Of a stretch of 40,234 nucleotides of DNA, positions 15,822 through 22,298 are shown piece by piece. Below the pieces are notes generated by a model, which saw only the letters and a list, made by a program, of their open reading frames with translations, did no database searches and was not told where the DNA came from. A program made the translations under genes and the position numbers. The stretch's first letter is position 1. Every line of letters begins with the position of its first letter. Source of the stretch: CAZOYN01 sp964584135 (GTDB lineage: Bacteria; Patescibacteriota; Saccharimonadia; Saccharimonadales; UBA4665); assembly GCA_964584135.1 (NCBI GenBank), contig CAZOYN010000002.1, forward strand, positions 1 through 40,234, read 5' to 3'.

Positions 15822-15896
15822 ATAGAGACCATCGTACCATAGACAGGTGATATGTGCATTCATTATCACAAATTATTAAATGCCCTCAGTTCGCAG

Positions 15897-15922
15897 TATA
15901 ATGGGCATGTAAATCACGGAGG
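15897..15922 (+). promoter_or_regulatory. -10 element and Shine-Dalgarno of the SPFH gene
   Basis: TATAAT at 15897-15902 is followed by a true leader with GGAGG at 15918-15922, six bases before the ATG at 15929. It is one of the clearest conventional starts in the window. Confidence 0.75.
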
Positions 15923-15928
15923 TTCATC

Positions 15929-16693
15929 ATGCCAGGTCTATTTATTACCGTTCTGGTCGTCGCGCTTGTAATCATCGCTTATGGCGTGAGAATCATTAAC
16001 CAGTACGAGCGCGGAGTGGTGTTCCGTTTGGGCAAAGTCAGAAATATGGTCAAAGACCCCGGCCTCCGGTTGATCATCCCCATCATTGACCAGATGCGTA
16101 AGGTTAGCTTAAGGATCGTGACCTTACCCATTGAATCGCAGCAAATCATCACCAAAGACAATGTCTCAATCAGTGTCTCGGCCGTGGCCTACTACCAGGT
16201 GCAAGACCCAACCAAATCTATCGTGGCTATCGAAAACGTGATTTCAGCCATCTACCAGATCGCCCAGACCACGGTCCGCAACATTGTTGGCCAAAGCGCC
16301 CTTGATGATGTCCTGAGCCAAACCGCTGCCATCAACGACAAAATCAAAGCTATACTCGACGTCCAGACCGAAAAGTGGGGCGTTAACGTCAGTACGGTTG
16401 AGCTTAAAGATATCCAGCTGCCCGATACCATGCAGCGGGCTATGAGCAAGCAAGCCGAGGCCGAACGCGAAAAGCGGGCCAAGATTATCGCCGCCGAAGG
16501 CGAGCAGCTCAGCGCTGCCAAGCTGGGCGAGGCTGCCGACATCATTAGCAAGCACCCCATCGCCCTGCAGCTACGCAACCTGCAAGTGCTCACCGATATA
16601 GCTGTTGAAAAGAACAGCACCATTGTCTTTCCGGCTCAATTTATGGACACTGTCAAAAGTGTCAAAGACTTCATGAGCAAAGAAAACGTCTAG
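15929..16693 (+). CDS. Slipin/stomatin-like SPFH domain protein
   Basis: This 254-residue protein has an N-terminal membrane hairpin (LFITVLVVALVIIAYGVRI) and then the SPFH band-7 domain. Motifs are INQYERGVVFRLGKVR, GLRLIIPIIDQMRKVSLR, SVSAVAYYQVQDP and QTTVRNIVGQSALDDVLS, followed by the coiled coil QAEAEREKRAKIIAAEGE. Slipins oligomerise on the inner membrane and organise membrane domains or proteases. No NfeD partner gene is adjacent. Length and motifs are typical. Confidence 0.93.
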   Translation: MPGLFITVLVVALVIIAYGVRIINQYERGVVFRLGKVRNMVKDPGLRLIIPIIDQMRKVSLRIVTLPIESQQIITKDNVSISVSAVAYYQVQDPTKSIVAIENVISAIYQIAQTTVRNIVGQSALDDVLSQTAAINDKIKAILDVQTEKWGVNVSTVELKDIQLPDTMQRAMSKQAEAEREKRAKIIAAEGEQLSAAKLGEAADIISKHPIALQLRNLQVLTDIAVEKNSTIVFPAQFMDTVKSVKDFMSKENV

Positions 16694-16733
16694 TTGCCAC
16701 AATCTGTTATTTGCCGTAAAATGACGGAGTTGT

Positions 16734-16809
16734 GGCTCTTTAGCTCAGTTGGTAGAGCAGAGGCCTGAAGAGCCTTGTGTCCCCAGTTCGAGTCTGGGAG
16801 GAGCCACCA
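16734..16809 (+). tRNA. tRNA-Phe (GAA), insertion target
   Basis: The acceptor GGCTCTT pairs with AGGAGCC, with A and CCA encoded. The D arm is GCTCAGTTGGTAGAGC. The anticodon stem-loop GAGGC-CTGAAGA-GCCTT has anticodon GAA, and the T loop is TTCGAGT. Its last 47 bases are repeated exactly at 18488-18534. A nested inverted repeat (GCCACAA near 16696, TTGTGGC at 16731-16737) overlaps its 5' end. Confidence 0.96.
16763..16809 (+). repeat. 47-bp direct repeat, left copy (attL within tRNA-Phe)
   Basis: From the 3' end of the anticodon 5' stem to the terminal CCA, this is identical base for base to 18488-18534. Identity ends exactly at CCA on the 3' side, as expected for recombination into a tRNA 3' end. 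Confidence 0.9.
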
Positions 16810-16832
16810 CTGTTAATTACGTTGACAATTTT

Positions 16833-16843
16833 ACAAGGCTTGT
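16833..16843. repeat. ACAAG-G-CTTGT palindrome related to tRNA-Phe
   Basis: ACAAGGCT followed by TGT forms an 11-bp palindrome. The same ACAAGGCT recurs inside the inverted 14-mer at 16915-16928, and its complement AGCCTTGT is in tRNA-Phe (16771-16778) and in the right repeat. A hairpin GACGGCA-GCGT-TGCCGTC follows at 16863-16880. Confidence 0.5.
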
Positions 16844-16914
16844 GTGCTGACGGTCGTACGTGGACGGCAGCGTTGCCGTCAAATGGCTTTCTAGCATTTT
16901 GCGTTTCATCGGTT

Positions 16915-16928
16915 GGGGACACAAGGCT
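16915..16928 (-). repeat. 14-bp inverted copy of tRNA-Phe sequence inside the island
   Basis: GGGGACACAAGGCT is the exact complement of tRNA-Phe AGCCTTGTGTCCCC (16771-16784; anticodon 3' stem, variable loop, start of T stem). A 14-base exact inverted match within a 1.7-kb island is not expected by chance. It could be a recombinase arm site or an anti-tRNA pairing element. Confidence 0.6.
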
Positions 16929-17004
16929 AATAATTGCTGGCTGAGCGCTTTGCCCCGCATCTACTTGATCGATTATCTCGACCGGTGCATAATAACGAAC
17001 ACGT

Positions 17005-17328
17005 ATGACGAATGATGAAATGCTCGAAGCGCTCAAGGATTTTGTAGCGACAACTGTGTTGAAGGCCACTGCTGATTTACCAGCGATGAGCCAGACACTT
17101 GATCGGATACAGGTCAAGCTTGGCACGGTCGATGGTCGGCTACACAGTGTTGAGCGACAGCTGAGTGATGTTGACGGCCGACTGTCGGGCGTTGACCAGA
17201 AACTGACATCCGTCGGGGCAAAGCTCGACGAGCTGGCGTTGAAGGTTGACACGATTGCCGATGCCCACGCTGAGGATATTGACGGCCTGGATCGACGGCT
17301 GGGACAGCTCGAGCATCGGGCAGCGTGA
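17005..17328 (+). CDS. Short coiled-coil protein of the tRNA-Phe island
   Basis: The 107 residues open MTNDEMLEALKDFVATTVLK and continue as a long regular coiled coil. Repeating units such as VDGRLHSVERQLSDVDGRLS and VDQKLTSVGAKLDEL keep hydrophobic residues at heptad positions from about residue 30 to the end. There is no signal peptide or membrane span. It is probably an oligomerising or tethering partner. The start follows an extended -10 (TGCATAAT, 16986-16993) by 11 nt. Its TGA overlaps the GTG of the nuclease-like gene (GTGA), implying translation as a pair. Confidence 0.75.
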   Translation: MTNDEMLEALKDFVATTVLKATADLPAMSQTLDRIQVKLGTVDGRLHSVERQLSDVDGRLSGVDQKLTSVGAKLDELALKVDTIADAHAEDIDGLDRRLGQLEHRAA

Positions 17329-18257
17329 ACCCCGGGTCTTCCGGGGCAGAGGTGAACGGCAGTGTGGATACTGACCCAGTGGTCGATCGTGCCCTGGAGA
17401 TTGTCAACGAGACAGGTTTCCCGTTTCAGCACCAATGCGCCGATGCCATTGCCGGCTACCAGGACTTCGCTGTCTCGATGGAGGTGCCCTACACCTACCC
17501 GCAAACCAATGGGCCGTTGCTTGGTGTGCATGGACAAGCAGATTTGATCGCAGTTGCGCCAGCGTTGACTGAGCCAGACGCCCTGATGGTGTTCGTGGTC
17601 GAGTGCAAGCGAGCCAACGACAAGATCAAGAACTGGTTGCTGATGACCAACCCCGTTCAGGCACCGCGTTGGCCAACGCTGTTCACTAGTCTCGATCCGG
17701 AATCCCCGCCCCAGCTGATGAGCGTCAACCGAGCCATCAACTGGCCGGAGTTGGGCTATGAAACGGGGGCAGCGTTCGACTACTGCATAAACGGCGTTGA
17801 GGTCAATAGTGATTTTCGAGCCCTGAACCGCAATTCGGAAGACAAGCTCTACCGACCGTTGCAGCAGGTCGCACACGCCGCCATGGCAATCGGCGCGATG
17901 TACCCAAAGATTATTGAAGGTATCGACTATTTTCGTACCTTCGAGCGACCAGAACGCATCTACCTGCCGGTGGTATTGACTACAGCCCGTCTCTACAAGA
18001 TTGGCTTCACGCCCGAGCTGGTGCACGACGGTGCCATCCCGACCGACGACTTCGAGCTGGGTGAGCCTCAGAAGTGGCTGACGTATGAATTCCCGCTGGC
18101 CGACTACCTCGGCGGCTCGGTAGAGCGGCCCAACGGGCCGACACATATTCCGAAACGCACGATCTTTATCGTGAACAGTGAGCATCTGGCTGAGTTCTTT
18201 AAGGCCGCTCGCTCGCCCCGCCTGCAACCAACCCCGGTTGGTCCGACCGCACTCTAA
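17325..18257 (+). CDS. PD-(D/E)XK nuclease-like protein of the tRNA-Phe island
   Basis: From the GTG coupled to the upstream stop, the product is 310 residues. The core SMEVPYTYP ... GVHGQADLIAVAP ... MVFVVECKRANDKIKNW fits a PD-(D/E)XK nuclease active site. Asp73 follows a small turn on strand two, Glu93-Cys-Lys95 is the (D/E)XK, and Glu53 is a candidate first-helix acid. The C-terminal 200 residues (YRPLQQVAHAAMAIGAMYPK, RIYLPVVLTTARLYKIGF) look like a specificity or scaffold region and are not recognised. It has no membrane span. Similar cores occur in restriction and repair nucleases. With the coiled-coil partner in a tRNA island, a defence role is a reasonable inference but unproven. Confidence 0.7.
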   Translation: MNPGSSGAEVNGSVDTDPVVDRALEIVNETGFPFQHQCADAIAGYQDFAVSMEVPYTYPQTNGPLLGVHGQADLIAVAPALTEPDALMVFVVECKRANDKIKNWLLMTNPVQAPRWPTLFTSLDPESPPQLMSVNRAINWPELGYETGAAFDYCINGVEVNSDFRALNRNSEDKLYRPLQQVAHAAMAIGAMYPKIIEGIDYFRTFERPERIYLPVVLTTARLYKIGFTPELVHDGAIPTDDFELGEPQKWLTYEFPLADYLGGSVERPNGPTHIPKRTIFIVNSEHLAEFFKAARSPRLQPTPVGPTAL

Positions 18258-18487
18258 CCCTCGCGTGGTCATCTATCCTTCTCGCAGCGTGGCAGTTGTG
18301 TAATAATTAAAATGGCTCGTTGGAGTTTGTGTTTGCAGTAATTATGTAACACATTGAAAATTCTCCAGTCATTTCGAGGTTTGACGGCTACGGCTGACGG
18401 CAACCGCCCCCAGCAGACGCTGCGTTTCACGAGCACGAGCGAGCAGCATCACCGAGGTTGGGACCGTGTCTATGGTGGGCAGGGTCC
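18258..18487. other. Noncoding right arm of the tRNA-Phe island
   Basis: These 230 bp have no supported gene. An AT-rich stretch (18295-18370) is followed by a GC-rich one containing GACGGCTACGGCTGACGGCAA-like short repeats. There is no clear promoter or terminator. It ends directly at the right 47-bp repeat. Confidence 0.6.
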
Positions 18488-18534
18488 GCCTGAAGAGCCT
18501 TGTGTCCCCAGTTCGAGTCTGGGAGGAGCCACCA
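18488..18534 (+). repeat. 47-bp direct repeat, right copy (attR)
   Basis: This is an exact copy of tRNA-Phe bases 16763-16809 from the anticodon stem to CCA. It has no 5' half, so it cannot be a functional tRNA. Confidence 0.9.
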
Positions 18535-18692
18535 GAGAAGAATCGTGAATGTCTACATTGCTGGTATTCGGCGCGCATGATACCATAAGCACAATGGAGT
18601 GCTTCAATAGGCAGTAACTATATTAGGCGTGAGACTATGCAAAGAAGATAGCTAAACAGTCCATGTGAACGACCCCGTACCTAGAGGATAAA

Positions 18693-20501
18693 ATTAACTC
18701 TAATACAGGCACCCACAGAGATAGCTCTGAAGCCAGCAGAACGTCGAGTGACAGCTTTGAGCCTGTTGTTGGTAACCTCAATCGAAGCGGCCGCGACTTT
18801 CTCCGCAACAGTAGTGGCCCAGTCCGAGGCCTGATCCGTTCCTTAATCGTCTTGTTTGTTGTCACCCTGGGCTTTATTCTGTTGCATTCCTGGGCTTCTG
18901 TACCACAAGCTAGCTGCACCAAGATCTTGAGTCCAACCACTGACTTTGCTGGCTTGGTCAATGGCCTAAGCGCTGGTGATGTTGCCTGTTTGCACGCGGG
19001 TACCTATAGTGCGCTCGGTACGACCAACTCCTGGACTAAGTCTGGTAGTTCTACAGCCCCCATCACCGTCGAAGCTGCGCCTGGTGCCACCGTCTTGGTT
19101 AAGGGCTACACCTGGCTTAACGCCAGCTATATCAACGTTTACGGCCTAACCTTTGACGGACCGACTGGCAACGTCAATGTGTCCAACACCCCTAACGGTG
19201 AACAAGATGTCCTAGCCCTGGCTGGCAATAATATCGTGCTCGACCACAGCGAAGTCCGTAATGGCCTGTGGAACGCCGGTATCTTCAGCAGCGGCAGCAA
19301 CATCACTATCCAGCACTCCTATATCCACGATAACGGCTCCTGGAACAACCCCAGTGAACAACATCCGGGGGGCGCAGCAAGTAACTTAGATCAAGGCATT
19401 TACGTCGGGGAAGGCTCAAACATCAAGATCCTTAACAACGTCATTTCGCATAACCTCGCTCAAGGCTTACAGATATATCCTAGCCCTACCAACGTCTTAG
19501 TAGCAAACAACACCATTGTTAACAACGGCACGTGGTCTGTTTCGGGACACGGTGCCGGAATTGTAGAGGAAGGCAGCTCTAGCAGCGTAACAATCATAAA
19601 TAACATAATTGCAAATAATGACGGCTATGATATACATACGGCCGGTAGCTTAAGTGGTAGCGGTAATACTGCGTCGTATAACATCAGCTGGCACAATACG
19701 GCCGGAGTATGGAACGACTCAAGCGGCATTAGCTTGGGCAATAATCTAAACGTTGACCCAAAGTTTGTCTCGGCAACAGATTTTCATCTTCAGCTTGGCA
19801 GTCCAGCTATTGACGCTGGTACCAGCACTAATGCCCCTAACACTGATTACGCTGATACTAGCCGCCCCCAGGGCAGCGGCTATGATATCGGTGCCTACGA
19901 ATACCTTTCAAGCACGGGTAGCCCAGACACTACTCCACCCATTGTTAGTATCACAGCCCCAGCGCAAAATGCCACACTCAGCGGCACCGTTAGAGTGTCG
20001 GCTTCGGCTAGTGACAATACAGGAGTGACAAAAATAGAGTTTTACCTTGATAACACACTGCAACAAAGCGGCATCGCCACTACCTACAGTTGGGATACTA
20101 CTACTGCAAGTAATGCCGGGCACACCTTACTGGTTAAAGCCTATGATGCCGCAGGCAGTGTGGGTTCCAGTAACTCCCTGGCTGTGACGGTCAGTAATGC
20201 TCCGCCGCTAGCACCGTCAGCCGACACCACAGCGCCTTCTACCCCCACTAAACTGACTGCTGTTCTCATACAGGGAGGCCATAGTATCAAGTTAAGCTGG
20301 CAGGCAAGCACGGATAATGTCGGCGTAGCGGGCTATTACATCTGGCGTAACGGTGTAAAAATAGTGGCCACAACATCTAATCCATACAGTGACTATGCAA
20401 CCGATCCACGCGTAAAATATACCTATTACGTTGTCGCATTCGACGCAGCCGGCAATCTAAGCCAGCCTTCGAGTTCAGTTATTCTAACGACAAGAAAATA
20501 A
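18693..20501 (+). CDS. Secreted/anchored right-handed beta-helix protein with Ig-like and FnIII domains
   Basis: The frame is open from 18669, yet no ATG, GTG or TTG occurs until a TTG at 18852 in the middle of a membrane helix. AGAGG (18683-18687) stands five bases before an ATT at 18693, so an AUU start is proposed, giving about 602 residues. The product has a cytoplasmic Ser-rich N-terminus and an anchor/signal (SLIVLFVVTLGFILLHSW). A parallel beta-helix follows (GNNIVLDHSEVRNG, SNITIQHSYIHDNG, SNIKILNNVISHN, TNVLVANNTIVNNG), then an Ig-like domain (SITAPAQNATLSGTVRVSAS) and a C-terminal FnIII domain (APSTPTKLTAV to the end). Beta-helix proteins of this type are polysaccharide lyases or adhesins; no catalytic site was identified. 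Confidence 0.75.
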   Translation: MNSNTGTHRDSSEASRTSSDSFEPVVGNLNRSGRDFLRNSSGPVRGLIRSLIVLFVVTLGFILLHSWASVPQASCTKILSPTTDFAGLVNGLSAGDVACLHAGTYSALGTTNSWTKSGSSTAPITVEAAPGATVLVKGYTWLNASYINVYGLTFDGPTGNVNVSNTPNGEQDVLALAGNNIVLDHSEVRNGLWNAGIFSSGSNITIQHSYIHDNGSWNNPSEQHPGGAASNLDQGIYVGEGSNIKILNNVISHNLAQGLQIYPSPTNVLVANNTIVNNGTWSVSGHGAGIVEEGSSSSVTIINNIIANNDGYDIHTAGSLSGSGNTASYNISWHNTAGVWNDSSGISLGNNLNVDPKFVSATDFHLQLGSPAIDAGTSTNAPNTDYADTSRPQGSGYDIGAYEYLSSTGSPDTTPPIVSITAPAQNATLSGTVRVSASASDNTGVTKIEFYLDNTLQQSGIATTYSWDTTTASNAGHTLLVKAYDAAGSVGSSNSLAVTVSNAPPLAPSADTTAPSTPTKLTAVLIQGGHSIKLSWQASTDNVGVAGYYIWRNGVKIVATTSNPYSDYATDPRVKYTYYVVAFDAAGNLSQPSSSVILTTRK

Positions 20502-20542
20502 TAATCGCTGCTCCAGGCTTTTCTTTTAGTTTGTTAGTTCAA

Positions 20543-20668
20543 TCAGGGTAGGGAGCACTGTTGTGTTTCAATAGAAGCTTGCATCTCTTCCTCCGCTTGT
20601 TCAACGGCAGTTACACCGAGCCTACGCACGACAAACTCTTGCTCGGTATGTAACACGGTTTCGGTCAA
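20543..20668 (-). CDS. Small acidic protein of 41 residues, coupled to upstream gene
   Basis: On the complement, TTG at 20668 overlaps the TGA of the preceding gene (TTGA). It opens a frame reading TETVLHTEQEFVVRRLGVTA and then VEQAEEEMQASIETQQCSLP before TGA. The sequence is helical and acidic with no repeats, unlike the neighbouring surface proteins. An internal GTG at 20656 is an alternative start. No family is recognised. The 4-nt overlap is the main support. Confidence 0.45.
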   Translation of the reverse strand: MTETVLHTEQEFVVRRLGVTAVEQAEEEMQASIETQQCSLP

Positions 20669-21729
20669 GTTCTTTTCAGGCGACCGCTTTTGAGGATTTG
20701 TTGGAACTCTTGGCGCTCACCAAGCCAGAAGCTAAAGGTCATCAGCACAATCGTCCCGTAGGCCGGCCAGGCCAGCCACAGCCAGTGGCCGTGCTGGGAC
20801 AAAAAGCCCGGGCCGGTGGGCTGCGTGGGCAGGGCGAAGCCGCCAGTGCCGGGCACTTTGATGAGTGCCGCCAGCTGCAGGAACGCCCGCTGTCCATTGG
20901 CGTCCGTCGCTTGGATGCGCACCGGGTAGTAGCCCGATTTTTTATAGCGGTGCTCGATCTGAAGCGCCAGGTTTTTATCAAGCAGCCTGCTCGAAGTACT
21001 GCCATCACTCCAGTCCACCAGCAGATAGAATGGTGGCCGCCCTCCCAGCACTACGACGGACCAGTTGAATGTGCTACCCGGCGCAAAGGCCTGGAAATGG
21101 AACTCGCTCGATAAGAACAGCGGCAAGGTGCTGCCGGCAGCGGCTGGGCCGGTAACCACGATGCCCTGTGGCCGAGTCGGCCGCTGGGTGATGGGCTGGC
21201 CCGGAGATTGGGCCGGCGGCGCGTAGGTAACGTGGACGCTCGGTGTGGCCGGTCCTGGATCGTCCGTGGTGTTATAGTCTTGCGCTGTCAGCACATTCAT
21301 ACCTTCCATCAGCCCGGTCTGGATATCGAAGGTGCCGTTGGCGTTGCACCAGGCGGTGCCGTCAAAGGCACCATTGAGCGTCAGCTTAACGTAGGAGTTC
21401 TGCGGGCAGGTGCCGTGGACAGTAATTGGCACCGAGGTGAACACTTGGCCGTCGGTGGGATAGGTGATGACTGCCCCCTGGCTGAGTGGCGGGGCTGGTA
21501 CCCGGCCATTGACGGTGTAGGAAACGGCAACCGTCTTCACCGTCCAGCCGGCAATGAATACGCCGACACACAGCAAGCCGAAGACGGTGATGGGGTGTAT
21601 CAGGAATCGCCGGTGCAGGGGTTGGCGCCGCCGGATAGTACGTTTCACGCGAGCCCGCTGCCGGTGCGTGGCCGTAGCCCGCTTGGTTTTAGTAGTGCGC
21701 CGCTTGGCGCTGGGTTTTTTGGTTTTCAT
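20665..21729 (-). CDS. Membrane-anchored surface protein with Ig-like and PKD-like domains
   Basis: This 354-residue protein has a very basic Lys/Arg N-terminus (about 45 residues) and one membrane segment (HPITVFGLLCVGVFIAGWTV). An extracytoplasmic Ig-like domain follows (ITYPTDGQVFTSVPITVHGT, residues 88-170), then a Pro/Gln linker and a PKD-like domain (FNWSVVVLGGRPPFYLLVDW, WSDGS, YPVRIQATDANG). A second C-terminal membrane helix (HWLWLAWPAYGTIVLMTFSF) ends in a short basic tail. Both ends are therefore inside and the domains outside. It is likely part of the surface block transcribed leftward from 32 kb. Confidence 0.75.
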   Translation of the reverse strand: MKTKKPSAKRRTTKTKRATATHRQRARVKRTIRRRQPLHRRFLIHPITVFGLLCVGVFIAGWTVKTVAVSYTVNGRVPAPPLSQGAVITYPTDGQVFTSVPITVHGTCPQNSYVKLTLNGAFDGTAWCNANGTFDIQTGLMEGMNVLTAQDYNTTDDPGPATPSVHVTYAPPAQSPGQPITQRPTRPQGIVVTGPAAAGSTLPLFLSSEFHFQAFAPGSTFNWSVVVLGGRPPFYLLVDWSDGSTSSRLLDKNLALQIEHRYKKSGYYPVRIQATDANGQRAFLQLAALIKVPGTGGFALPTQPTGPGFLSQHGHWLWLAWPAYGTIVLMTFSFWLGERQEFQQILKSGRLKRT

Positions 21730-21794
21730 TTAGCTGCTTATATTATTAAACAATAGCAGTAATAATGCCAGAGGGTTTGCGCGAAATAAGCCAC

Positions 21795-22298
21795 CTACTT
21801 GATAACTTGCATGGTGTTGAATAGGGTGCGCCAACTATCGGTCGATAGAGGCTTGGCGGGGCTCACAAACACCAATGTACCGCTTGTGAATACCACTGCC
21901 TCTTCCTTGCCCTTCAGCTCAGTAGGCCGCACAAGGTTGACCGTACCATTGGCCGTGCCAATACTTTTAAACTGGTTCAATTTAGTAAGCAGAGTGGGAT
22001 AAAACTGCGGGATGTCGTTGAACTGGCTGGGCGCTGCCTGCTCATTAAAAGTAATTGCGTTGTCAGTGCTGTGGGCAGTAAAACTCAAAACTCCAGACTG
22101 CGGATTGTAACTGTAGTCACTGGGAGCTACCTGCAGGGGTGCAGCTGGTATATAGACTACGAAACTGACCTGTTTAGCAATCGGGCTGGGCAGAGGACTT
22201 CCAGACTGGTCTTTTATAGATATGACGAGCACAACCAACCCAATCGCTAAAACTATGGCTACACAGATCCAAAATATACGAAAGTGTAGTATTTTCAT
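21795..22298 (-). CDS. Single-pass anchored extracytoplasmic protein, 167 aa, unknown
   Basis: An N-terminal anchor (FWICVAIVLAIGLVVLVISI) is followed by an external domain of about 130 residues (QVSFVVYIPAAPLQVAPSDY, then TLVFVSPAKPLSTDSWRTLF). The ATG follows the TAG of the 1232-residue gene with zero spacing, so the two are probably co-translated. No family is recognised. The ending SxDSWRTLF resembles the ending of the external domain of the 31342-32214 product only in general shape. Confidence 0.65.
   Translation of the reverse strand: MKILHFRIFWICVAIVLAIGLVVLVISIKDQSGSPLPSPIAKQVSFVVYIPAAPLQVAPSDYSYNPQSGVLSFTAHSTDNAITFNEQAAPSQFNDIPQFYPTLLTKLNQFKSIGTANGTVNLVRPTELKGKEEAVVFTSGTLVFVSPAKPLSTDSWRTLFNTMQVIK

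Larger units (their letters stand above)
16810..18534 (+). mobile_element. 1.7-kb tRNA-Phe-inserted mini-island without integrase
   Basis: The segment between the intact tRNA-Phe and the right 47-bp copy is 1725 bp including the right repeat. It carries two coupled genes (a coiled-coil protein and a PD-(D/E)XK-like nuclease), about 195 bp of left and 230 bp of right noncoding DNA, and repeats of part of the tRNA sequence. No integrase, relaxase or transposase is present, so any movement would need an enzyme supplied in trans, or the island is a deletion remnant of a larger one. Base usage (many CGA/GTC/GAC codons) looks different from the flanking surface genes. Confidence 0.75.

Noticed and set aside
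16863..16880. Terminator of tRNA-Phe (GACGGCA-GCGT-TGCCGTC)
   Set aside because: A good hairpin but followed by AAATGG rather than a T run, and it lies inside the inserted element.
16740..18272. A 510-codon open frame on the minus strand across tRNA-Phe and the island
   Set aside because: It runs antisense through tRNA-Phe (giving the familiar spurious GGSSQTRTGDTRLF string) and opposite two well-supported plus-strand genes; it is the shadow of GC-rich coding sequence.
18369..18578. A 69-codon minus-strand frame over the right 47-bp repeat
   Set aside because: Contains the same antisense-tRNA string and no coding-like remainder.
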